The position numbers were made by a program, and so were the translations under genes. This document shows, piece after piece, positions 51,655-59,217 of a DNA stretch of 64,000 nt. Origin of the DNA: Cognatilysobacter terrigena. Lineage in GTDB: Bacteria; Pseudomonadota; Gammaproteobacteria; Xanthomonadales; Xanthomonadaceae. Where the stretch lies: positions 1-64,000 of the forward strand of contig NZ_SELT01000006.1 of assembly GCF_004361065.1 (NCBI RefSeq), given 5' to 3'. Numbering within the stretch: the first letter of the stretch is position 1; every line of letters starts with the position of its first letter. Under the pieces are notes generated by a model. The model saw only the letters and a program-made list of their open reading frames with translations, had not been told where the DNA came from and did no database searches.

Positions 51655-51689
51655 AAAAAAAACCGCCGGCCTTTTAGGGGCCGGCGGTT
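51655..51689 (-). terminator. Intrinsic terminator of the HU-like gene
   Basis: An 11-bp perfect stem (51661-51671 with 51679-51689) around a 7-base loop, followed on the minus strand by eight T (complement of 51655-51662). It lies just after the stop at 51700. Confidence 0.92.
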
Positions 51690-51699
51690 CGAATGCGGA

Positions 51700-52050
51700 T
51701 CAGACCGCAGCGTCCTTGAGCTTCTTCAGCGGACGCGCCTTGAGCTTGACGCTCGCCGGCTTGGCGGCGAACCACTGCTCTTCCTTCGTGAACGGGTTGA
51801 TGCCCTTGCGCTTCGGCTTGGCCGGGACGTCGACCTTCGTGACCTTGAGCATGCCGGGGAAGGTGAAGGTGCCACAGCCCTTCTTGTGCAGCGAGCCGTG
51901 GGCCGCCTCTTCGAGGGACGCCAGGACGGCGCGGACGTCGCGCGGGGCGAGTTCAGTGCGCTCGGAGATGTAGTTGACGAGACCGCTCTTGCCCAGCGGC
52001 TCGGTCACAGGCTTGATCTTGGAGGCACCGCTCGCTTTCTTCGTCGCCAT
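51700..52050 (-). CDS. HU-family DNA-binding protein variant
   Basis: 116 residues from ATG 52050; the open frame to 52110 adds no good start. A basic N-terminal extension (MATKKASGASKIKP) precedes an HU/IHF-like core (VTEPLGKSGLVNYISERTELAPRDVRAVLASLEEAAHGSL) with the DNA-binding arm region FTFPGMLKVTKVDVPAKPKRKGINPFTKEE. Nucleoid-associated; it likely binds DNA without sequence preference. Expressed as a single gene with its own terminator. Confidence 0.85.
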   Translation of the reverse strand: MATKKASGASKIKPVTEPLGKSGLVNYISERTELAPRDVRAVLASLEEAAHGSLHKKGCGTFTFPGMLKVTKVDVPAKPKRKGINPFTKEEQWFAAKPASVKLKARPLKKLKDAAV

Positions 52051-52149
52051 GGTTTGCAGGTTCCGGGTGGAAGGAATGCGCGTTATCGCGCGACCGCGGC
52101 CGCGTTGCAAGTGGTTTTTGTCGATTTGGGCCGAAAAAACGGTGTTTGG

Positions 52150-52983
52150 CTACTGTCCGCCCGGGACAGGCGCCGTCTGCGGCGTGTCCGGCGGCGGTCG
52201 CGGCACGCCGTATTCGTCGAGGATCGCGGCGATCGCGGCCGCCTCGCGCTGCAGTGCGGTATCGAGTTCGCGGCGCAGCGCGCGGTCCTCGCGGCGCACG
52301 CCCATCGAGATGTCGAACACCATCGGTTCCGCGCCGTCGAGCCAGGGCGTGACCGGCGTCAGGCGCAGCGGCGCACCGGCCTGCCGCGCGTAGTAGCCGG
52401 CGGTCGGGCCCCAGACAACGGCGACGTCGACCTCCCCGTTCGCGACCGCGTCGAGGATGGGCTTCTGCGGGGTGGAATTCGCGTAGTCGCCGTAGACGGT
52501 GTACCCGCGCACGTGCTCGTGCAGCCCGCGCCGCGCGAGCGCCTGCGCCGGCGGCGGATTCGCGCCGTCGTCGCCGATCAGCTGCACACCGATGGTGGCG
52601 TCGCGCAGGCGTGGGTCGTCGAGCGAGTTGACCGTCGCCCACGGCGTGCCTTCGCGTGCGACGAAGACGTAGGTGGACCGGTAGTACGGCTGCGTGGTCG
52701 ACAGCATGTCCACCCCGCTGGCGACGCCGGGAATGACGTCGCAGTCGCGCTCGCCGAGCGTGTTGCGCACGTTGCCGCGGCGCTGCGCCCACCACGTGTA
52801 CCGCACCTCGGCGCCGAGGTCCTTGGCGATCAGCGCGACGATCCGGTTCTCGAAACCGCTGCCGTCCTCCTTGGAAAACGGCAGGTTGTTCGGGTCCGCG
52901 CAGACGCGCAGTTCCCGCGCCTGCACTGCGGGCACGGCGAGCAGCGCGAGCGCGAGGATCAGGGACCGACGGCGACGCCCCAC
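52150..52983 (-). CDS. MxaJ-like periplasmic solute-binding protein of quinoprotein dehydrogenases
   Basis: 277 residues from a GTG start, signal peptide RRSLILALALLAVPAVQA then a type 3 extracellular binding fold (LRVCADPNNLPFSKEDGSGFENRIVALIAKDLGAEVRYTWW). This matches the family found beside PQQ alcohol dehydrogenases (MxaJ/XoxJ), thought to help maturation or cofactor/metal loading of the dehydrogenase. It is the last gene of the operon that begins with the PQQ dehydrogenase at 60979, overlapping the CtaG fusion gene by 25 bases. Confidence 0.88.
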   Translation of the reverse strand: MGRRRRSLILALALLAVPAVQARELRVCADPNNLPFSKEDGSGFENRIVALIAKDLGAEVRYTWWAQRRGNVRNTLGERDCDVIPGVASGVDMLSTTQPYYRSTYVFVAREGTPWATVNSLDDPRLRDATIGVQLIGDDGANPPPAQALARRGLHEHVRGYTVYGDYANSTPQKPILDAVANGEVDVAVVWGPTAGYYARQAGAPLRLTPVTPWLDGAEPMVFDISMGVRREDRALRRELDTALQREAAAIAAILDEYGVPRPPPDTPQTAPVPGGQ

Positions 52984-54800
52984 GGCTTGCCTCCCGGGTG
53001 GATGGTGGTGATGGTGCGACCGCTGGCGAGATCGACGACGCCGACGTCGCCCGACAGCCCGTTCGCGGTGTAGAGGCGCTTGCCATCACGCGACAACGCG
53101 ATGCCCCAGACGCGATGCCCCGCCGGCAGGTAGCGCAGGATGCGGCCGCTCGCGGTGTCGACCTCGCCGACGCGGTCGCCACGCCCGAGCGCGACATACA
53201 GCCGCGACGTCGACGGCGACAGCGCGAGCCCGACCGCCTGCACGGTGTCGTTCGCACCGGGATCGCGATCGAAATCGACGACCTTCGACGGCGTGCGTGT
53301 GCGCATGTCGAACAGCGTGGCGGTGGCGCGCGTTTCCGACGTCACCCACAGGCCGCGGCCGTCCGGGGTGAACAGCGCATCGCGCGGCCGGGTGCCGACC
53401 ATGCGGCTGTCGACCAGCTTCATGGTCGCCGCGTCGATGAAGTGCACGAGGCTCGCGGTTTCCGACGTCGCGATCACCCAGCGACCGTCCGGGCTCACCG
53501 CCATGCCTTCGGGCTCGGCGCCGACGCCGACTTCCGCGACGATGCGCTTGCCGGGGATGTCGACCGCCGAGACCTTGGAGTCCGCCTCGTTCGCGACGTA
53601 CAGGCGCTTGCCATCCGGCGACAGCGCGAAACGCTCCGGGTCCGCACCGGAGGGCAGATGGTCGACGACGCGCTTCGCGGCGAGGTCGATCACGTCGATG
53701 CGGTCGTCGTCGCCTGCCGCGATCAGCAGGCGGCGGCCGTCGCGGCTCATCTCGAGGCCGCGCGGACGGCGGCCGGTCGCGATGGTGTTGTGCGTCCAGT
53801 TCGACGCATGGATGACGTGCACGACGTTGGCCTGTTCGTCGCTGACGTAGACCGTCTCCGCACGTGCGAGCGGCGCGACGAGTACGGCGAGCAGTGCGAG
53901 GCCGACCGAACCGACGGTACGGGACGGGACGTCGACGAGTCCGCGCGCGAGCAGCGCGATGCCGGCCGCGGCGTGCACCAACCCGCCGGGCACCCACATC
54001 AGCAGGCCGGCGAGCTGCTGGTCTTCGGTGGGACTCAGGCCGAAGGCGTCGAGCCGAAGCGCGGCGTAGCCGGCGTACCAGGGGCTGTGCGAGAACGCCA
54101 TCAGCGCACCGAGCGCGCCGCTGGCGGTCGCGGTGAAGAACAGGCAGCCGACGACCAGCCCGCGCTGCGTGCGTGGCGAATGCAGCATCGCCCACCAGAC
54201 CAGCAGCGCAGTCACCAGGAACGACACGTGCTGCGCGATGTGCCAGCCGGAGTTGGCCAGCGCACGGTCGAACGCGGGCGGCGCGTGCCAGCCCCACAGC
54301 GCGGCCATCTGCACGAGGCTCGCGGCGACGGGCGCGGTGAGGAAGCGCCACGCGCCCGACACCGCGGAGGTCTTGCCGGTCGCCGCCAGCGCGACGCGCC
54401 ACGACCACGGCAGCGCCCACAGCATCACGCCCAGCGGCCGCGACATCACCAGCAACGGCGCGGCGACCAGCATCAGCAGTTCGTGCTCGAGCATGTGCGC
54501 GGCGAACGAGCGCTCGCCGGCCGCGTGCAGCGGCGAGACGATCGCGCCTGCCAATACGACCCAGCCCGACAGGTACCAGGCCGCCCCGCCCCGCCACGTC
54601 GCCGTGGTCGCGCTTCGCGACGCGAGACGCACCAGACCGACGAGGTACCAGACCAGCGAAACCGCGAGCGGTACGGTGACGGCTGCATCGAACGTCCAGC
54701 GCGGCGCCGCGAGTCGCGCGGCGGCGTCGCCATGCGCGAGTGCGAGCGCGGGCGACAGGGCGAGCCCGGCGGCGAACGCGCGTCGCATCAGGGTGCGCAT
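52959..54800 (-). CDS. CtaG-like assembly protein fused to a YVTN beta-propeller
   Basis: 613 residues from ATG 54800. Residues 1-290 form a caa3-oxidase CtaG membrane protein (about seven helices; SPLHAAGERSFAAHMLEHELLMLVAAPLLV; LWGWHAPPAFDRAL; AHMLEH His motif), proposed to deliver copper to the oxidase. A hydrophobic segment at about 292-314 that looks like a buried signal peptide (VGLALLAVLVAPLARA) leads into a seven-bladed YVTN beta-propeller (315-613; YVSDEQANVVHVI, LSPDGKRLYVANE). Beta-propellers of this type accompany PQQ catabolic clusters as separate periplasmic proteins. Here they are one continuous frame. Confidence 0.85.
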   Translation of the reverse strand: MRTLMRRAFAAGLALSPALALAHGDAAARLAAPRWTFDAAVTVPLAVSLVWYLVGLVRLASRSATTATWRGGAAWYLSGWVVLAGAIVSPLHAAGERSFAAHMLEHELLMLVAAPLLVMSRPLGVMLWALPWSWRVALAATGKTSAVSGAWRFLTAPVAASLVQMAALWGWHAPPAFDRALANSGWHIAQHVSFLVTALLVWWAMLHSPRTQRGLVVGCLFFTATASGALGALMAFSHSPWYAGYAALRLDAFGLSPTEDQQLAGLLMWVPGGLVHAAAGIALLARGLVDVPSRTVGSVGLALLAVLVAPLARAETVYVSDEQANVVHVIHASNWTHNTIATGRRPRGLEMSRDGRRLLIAAGDDDRIDVIDLAAKRVVDHLPSGADPERFALSPDGKRLYVANEADSKVSAVDIPGKRIVAEVGVGAEPEGMAVSPDGRWVIATSETASLVHFIDAATMKLVDSRMVGTRPRDALFTPDGRGLWVTSETRATATLFDMRTRTPSKVVDFDRDPGANDTVQAVGLALSPSTSRLYVALGRGDRVGEVDTASGRILRYLPAGHRVWGIALSRDGKRLYTANGLSGDVGVVDLASGRTITTIHPGGKPWGVAVGP

Positions 54801-55135
54801 GCGGGCACCAGCAGTGTCGCGGCGGTCTGCCAGACGATGCCGATCGCCAGCAGCACGGCCATCATGACCGACACCTGCGCGATGAAGCGGCGCGTCTGGT
54901 GATGCGGCATCGACGGGTCGCCGCCGCTCGTGGAGGCCCACGAGAGCCAGCCGCCGAGCACGATCAGCGCCATCGCGGGGATGCCGACCAGCAGCCCGTT
55001 GTGCAGCCCGCCGAGGCGGCAGTCGTAACGCAGCATGTCGCTGAGCAGCTGGTGGTGCACGATCTCCGCGACCATGCTGGCGATCAGGCCCGCCCACGGC
55101 GCGAGTCGCGAACGATGCAGTCGGCTCACAGCCAT
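54788..55135 (-). CDS. Small membrane protein between COX3 and CtaG genes
   Basis: 115 residues from ATG 55135, overlapping the COX3 stop by 10 bases and the CtaG start by 13. Three hydrophobic segments (about 13-32, 43-62, 85-108). The HHQLLSDMLRYDCR stretch suggests it faces the periplasm with Cys/His. No named family recognised; the tight overlaps on both sides show it belongs to the oxidase operon. Confidence 0.72.
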   Translation of the reverse strand: MAVSRLHRSRLAPWAGLIASMVAEIVHHQLLSDMLRYDCRLGGLHNGLLVGIPAMALIVLGGWLSWASTSGGDPSMPHHQTRRFIAQVSVMMAVLLAIGIVWQTAATLLVPACAP

Positions 55136-55734
55136 CGCGGCGTCCCGTAGATGACCAGGTAGAGCACGATCCAGCTGCCGACGATGAAGTGCCAGTACAT
55201 CGCGTTGTCGGACGCGTCGGAGAACTTGCGGCCGTCCCAGTGTTTCGGATTGAACGCGATGGCGGCGAGCACGACGCTGTCGTAGACGTCGGTCAGCATG
55301 TGCACCGTATGCAGCGCCAGCAACGCCCAGACGATCGAGCCGTACGCGCTGCGCTGCCAGAGGACGTTCATCGCATCGAACTCGAACCAGCGCGCAACGA
55401 GCATCAGCAGTCCGGCGACGATCGCGCCCACCAGGCCGATGCGAACGCCGCGCAGGTCCAGTCGTTTTGCCGCCCTGCCCGCGATGACATTGGGGATCTC
55501 GCTCAGCAGCGCGAGCACGGTCACGATCGTCGACCACATGAGCGGCGGGACCGGCGCGGTCGGCGGCCACACGCCCTCGTCCGGCAGCAGGAAGTAGTAC
55601 GCGCCGATCGCGAGCACGAAGCCCATGCCTTCGATCAGCATGAAGCCGACCACGGCCCACCAGGTCAGCGTGCGTGGGCCGAAACCGAAGTCGTTGAGGC
55701 TCGCCACGTTGAGGACAGCGCGCGTCGTGCGCAT
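55126..55734 (-). CDS. ctaE: Cytochrome c oxidase subunit III
   Basis: 202 residues from ATG 55734, sharing one base with the ctaD stop. Five or more helices, with conserved GFMLIEGMGFVLAIGAYYFL, LLALHTVHMLTDVYDSVV and the closing DNAMYWHFIVGSWIVLYLVIY (the WHF...W motif of COX3). It is the short five-helix form. Supports subunit I of the same terminal oxidase. Confidence 0.92.
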   Translation of the reverse strand: MRTTRAVLNVASLNDFGFGPRTLTWWAVVGFMLIEGMGFVLAIGAYYFLLPDEGVWPPTAPVPPLMWSTIVTVLALLSEIPNVIAGRAAKRLDLRGVRIGLVGAIVAGLLMLVARWFEFDAMNVLWQRSAYGSIVWALLALHTVHMLTDVYDSVVLAAIAFNPKHWDGRKFSDASDNAMYWHFIVGSWIVLYLVIYGTPRWL

Positions 55735-57632
55735 CAGCGGTCCCCCTTCAGGCTCTTCTCGGACTTCTTCGGCCAGAACCAGGCGGTCAGCGTGATGGCG
55801 ACCGGAATCGCGCCCCAGACGACGCCCCATTCCTCGAACACGGTCCAGATGAAGAGGCCGGTCATCGCGATCGCGGCCAGCAGCGGCCAGATGCTGGCTT
55901 CCGGCATGCCCCACCGGTGCGACGGCTCGGCGTCGACGGGGCTGGTGAGCAGCACCTCGCGGCGATCGTCACGAACGCCTTCGACCACCGGAATGACGTC
56001 GACCGGCGCGCCCTGGTCGTCCGCCCATAACGGCTGCCGACCGGTCACCACCGGGATCTCCGCGAAGTTGTACGACGGCGGCGGCGACGGCGTCGCCCAT
56101 ACGAGATCGGGCGCGCCCCACGGATCGTGCGGCGCACGCTCACCAGTGCGCAGCGACTTCAATCCGTTGAACACGTACATCAGCACGCTGATGGCGATGA
56201 GGTACGAGCCGAGCGTCGAGATCATGTTGGGGATGTCCCAGCCCAGCCCCGGCAGGTAGGTGTAGACGCGCCGCGGCATGCCGGCGAGGCCGAGGTAATG
56301 CATCGGGAAGAACGTGACATTGAAGCCGACGAACAGCAGCCAGAACGTCCACTTGCCGAGACGTTCGTCCATGAGACGACCGGTGATCTTCGGGTACCAG
56401 TAGACGATCGCGCCGAGCAGCGGGAACACGGCGCCGCCGATGAGCACGTAGTGGAAATGGGCGACGACGAAATACGTGTCGTGCAGCTGCAGGTCGAGTG
56501 GCACCGAAGCGACCATCACGCCCGTCATGCCGCCGAGGGCGAACAGCGCGAAGAAGCCGAGCACGTACAGCATCGGCACGCGCAGGATGGGTCGGCCCGT
56601 GGCGATGGTCGCAATCCAGGCGAACACCTGGATGCCGCTGGGAACCGCGATCAGCATGCTCGCCGCGGTGTAGAAGCTGTTGCCCATCGGCGGCAGGCCC
56701 GCTGCGAACATGTGGTGCACCCACAGCCCGAACGCGAGGAAACCGGTTGCGATCAGCGAGAGCACCATCGCCGGATACGCGAGGATGGGACGGCGCGAAA
56801 ACGCCTCGACGATCTCCGAGATCATCCCCAGCGCGGGCATGAAGATGATGTAGACCTCCGGATGCCCGAAGAACCAGAACAGGTGTTGCCACAGCAGCGG
56901 GTCGCCGCCTTCCGCCGCGTTGTAGAACTGCGTGCCGACCAGGCGATCGGTGATCAGGAACGTGCTGGCGAGCATCACCGACGGCATCGCGAAGATCACC
57001 ATCAGGCTGGTCACGAACATCGACCAGACGAACAGCGGCATTCGCGCGAGGGTCATGCCCGGTGCGCGCTGCGTCATCACCGTCGCGACGATCTCGACCG
57101 CGATCGACAGCGCCGCCACTTCGGTGAACGTGATCATCTGCGCCCAGAAATCCGTGCGCTTGCCGGGAGAGAAATCCGACGACGACAACGGCGTGTAGCC
57201 CGTCCACCCCGCTTCCGGCCCGATGTCGAGCAGGAAGCACACGAAAATCAGGATGCCGCCGAACAGGTACATCCAGTAACTGAAGGCGTTGAGCCGCGGG
57301 AAGGAGATCGCGCGCGTGCCCACCATCAGCGGCACGATGTAGATCGCGATCGCTTCCATCACCGGCACGGCGAACAGGAACATCATCGCGCTGCCGTGGA
57401 GCGAGAACACCTGGTTGTAGCGGTCGGGCCCGAGCAGCGTGTTGTTCGGGAACATCAGCTGCGTGCGGATCATCAGCGCGAGCAGGCCGGCGAGCGCGAA
57501 GAAAACGAACGCAGTGACGATGTAGCGCCGGCCGACGCGCTTGTGGTCGACCGTCGTAATCCAGCCGATCAGGCCGGGTTTGTCGGCCCATGTGCGCTCG
57601 AGACGCGCGATGGAGGCGTCGCGGTCCGCCAT
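55734..57632 (-). CDS. ctaD: Cytochrome c oxidase subunit I (caa3-type, A1 family)
   Basis: 632 residues from ATG 57632. Haem-copper oxidase core: VFSLHGSAMMFLF (haem a His), WFFGHPEVYII (Cu-B His cross-linked to Tyr, and the Glu typical of A1 oxidases), LHDTYFVVAHFHYVLIGG (Cu-B/haem a3 His). A C-terminal extension (about 530-632) with an additional membrane helix precedes the stop, as in caa3-type fusions. It oxidises cytochrome c and pumps protons. TAATG coupling to coxB upstream and TGATG to subunit III downstream. Confidence 0.96.
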   Translation of the reverse strand: MADRDASIARLERTWADKPGLIGWITTVDHKRVGRRYIVTAFVFFALAGLLALMIRTQLMFPNNTLLGPDRYNQVFSLHGSAMMFLFAVPVMEAIAIYIVPLMVGTRAISFPRLNAFSYWMYLFGGILIFVCFLLDIGPEAGWTGYTPLSSSDFSPGKRTDFWAQMITFTEVAALSIAVEIVATVMTQRAPGMTLARMPLFVWSMFVTSLMVIFAMPSVMLASTFLITDRLVGTQFYNAAEGGDPLLWQHLFWFFGHPEVYIIFMPALGMISEIVEAFSRRPILAYPAMVLSLIATGFLAFGLWVHHMFAAGLPPMGNSFYTAASMLIAVPSGIQVFAWIATIATGRPILRVPMLYVLGFFALFALGGMTGVMVASVPLDLQLHDTYFVVAHFHYVLIGGAVFPLLGAIVYWYPKITGRLMDERLGKWTFWLLFVGFNVTFFPMHYLGLAGMPRRVYTYLPGLGWDIPNMISTLGSYLIAISVLMYVFNGLKSLRTGERAPHDPWGAPDLVWATPSPPPSYNFAEIPVVTGRQPLWADDQGAPVDVIPVVEGVRDDRREVLLTSPVDAEPSHRWGMPEASIWPLLAAIAMTGLFIWTVFEEWGVVWGAIPVAITLTAWFWPKKSEKSLKGDR

Positions 57633-58645
57633 TACTTCAACTCCGTCAGGTAATCGACGAGATCGCTCACGTCCTGCGGCGACAGCGGCACCGCCGGCAT
57701 GTTCGCGCCGGGTTTCGGATGCTGCGGGTCGACGATCCACGCGGCGAGGTTGCCGCGATTCATCGGCAGCGTGCCGGCTGCGATGCTGCGGCGGCTGGCA
57801 AGGTGCGTCAGATCCGGCCCGGTGACGCCACCGGCCGTGGTGCCGGCAATGCGATGGCACATCGCACACGCACCGCGCTCGAACACCGCGAGGCCGCGCT
57901 GAGCGGATGGCGTCGTCGGCGGCGTTGCGGGCGTGCGCTGGTGATCGGCCCATGCCTGGTAGGCACCGAGGTCGTCGACCTGCACATCCATCGCCATCTT
58001 CGCGTGCTGAAGCCCGCAGAACTCCGCGCACTGGCCGCGGTAATAGCCGCCTGCGCGCGGCGTGATCATCAGTGCATTGGTGCGGCCGGGAACGAGGTCG
58101 TGTTTCCCGGTCAGCGCGGGCACCCAGAAGCTGTGGATGACGTCGCCGGATACGAGTTCGACCTGGACCGTGCGATCGCGCGGCAGATGCAGCTCGTTCG
58201 CGGTGGTGAATCGGCGCGACGAGTCCTGGTCGAGGTAATCGACCTGCCACCACCACTGCTTGGCCGTGACGCGCACGGCGAGATCCGCATGACCGCTGCG
58301 GATGCGGCGGTCCGCGGTGTAGCTCGCGGCGACGAGCACTGTCAGCAGACCGACGACGAGCAGCGACCACGCGCCCAGCGCGATCGACAGGCTGCGATCG
58401 CGCGTGGTGCCCTCACGTGCGAGTTCGCGGCGACGCCGCACCAGCGCGATTCCGAGCGCGATCAGCACGACGACGTACATCGTCCCGCACACCGCGAGCA
58501 TCAGGTTCCACACCTGCCGGATCGTGGCGCCCTGCTCGCCCGCACCGACGAGGGCGGACTGCACGCCGGTGCAGCCGGCGAGCGCCGTCATCGCGACCAG
58601 CGCGGTCGCAGGCGCAAGCCAGGTGCGGATCGTGCGTGTTGTCAC
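57632..58645 (-). CDS. ctaC: Cytochrome c oxidase subunit II with C-terminal cytochrome c
   Basis: 337 residues. Lipoprotein signal (MTALAGC), two transmembrane helices, a CuA cupredoxin domain with HSFWVP and CAEFCGLQHAKM (all six CuA ligands present), and a fused C-terminal cytochrome c (GACAMCHRIAG...). The fused haem makes this a caa3-type oxidase that can take electrons directly from a donor protein. Overlaps the upstream cytochrome c gene by 4 bases. Confidence 0.95.
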   Translation of the reverse strand: MTTRTIRTWLAPATALVAMTALAGCTGVQSALVGAGEQGATIRQVWNLMLAVCGTMYVVVLIALGIALVRRRRELAREGTTRDRSLSIALGAWSLLVVGLLTVLVAASYTADRRIRSGHADLAVRVTAKQWWWQVDYLDQDSSRRFTTANELHLPRDRTVQVELVSGDVIHSFWVPALTGKHDLVPGRTNALMITPRAGGYYRGQCAEFCGLQHAKMAMDVQVDDLGAYQAWADHQRTPATPPTTPSAQRGLAVFERGACAMCHRIAGTTAGGVTGPDLTHLASRRSIAAGTLPMNRGNLAAWIVDPQHPKPGANMPAVPLSPQDVSDLVDYLTELK

Positions 58646-59217
58646 GGCGGCGGCGCCTGCACGCCGGTCGTGTCACCGCCCTTCGGGTGGCGCGTCGCGG
58701 TCTGTGTCGGCGGCGGTGCGCCCAGCATCTGCTCGGAGCGACTCGGCGCCGCGTCCTTGCGCACGTTGCCCGACAGCGACAGCACGTACGCCGCGAGTTC
58801 CCACGCCTGCTGGTCGGTCACCTTGCCGCGGAACGACGGCATGCCGTTCGGGCGGCCGTCGAGGATCGTCGCGTGGATCTGGTCGATGCTGCTGCCGTAG
58901 CGCCATTCGTCGTCCATGAGCGCTGGGCCCATGCCGCCGCCGCCGTTCGCGTGGCAGCCGTTGCAGTTGAACCACTTGAACCAGCGGCCGCCCTGCGTGA
59001 CGTGGAAGGCGTTGTCCTGGTACTGCGGGCCGCGCGGATCGACCGCATCGGGCATGCGCGCGCCGGGCTGCAGGTCGGTCAGGCGCGGGCCGGCGCGCAC
59101 TTCGCCGCTGGGCGGCGTGTGGTATTCGCGGCGCTCGCGCTCGCAGCCCACGACGAGGAGGAGCGTGCAGGCCGCGAGCGCCGCGAAGAGGGGCTCAATG
59201 CGGAAGCGCGAAGACAT
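58642..59217 (-). CDS. Lipoprotein cytochrome c of the PQQ dehydrogenase-oxidase operon
   Basis: 191 residues from ATG 59217. Lipobox LLVVGC, then a cytochrome c domain with FNCNGCHANGGGGMGP, a likely axial Met in GMPSFRGKVTDQQAW and LAAYVLSLS. Situated between the PQQ dehydrogenase and the caa3 oxidase, it most likely carries electrons from one to the other. The start overlaps the dehydrogenase gene by 23 bases. Confidence 0.9.
   Translation of the reverse strand: MSSRFRIEPLFAALAACTLLLVVGCERERREYHTPPSGEVRAGPRLTDLQPGARMPDAVDPRGPQYQDNAFHVTQGGRWFKWFNCNGCHANGGGGMGPALMDDEWRYGSSIDQIHATILDGRPNGMPSFRGKVTDQQAWELAAYVLSLSGNVRKDAAPSRSEQMLGAPPPTQTATRHPKGGDTTGVQAPPP

Noticed and set aside
55735-58370. 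A longer 878-residue subunit I frame.
   Set aside because: The first 246 residues are antisense-like and overlap the ctaC gene; the true start is ATG 57632 with TAATG coupling.
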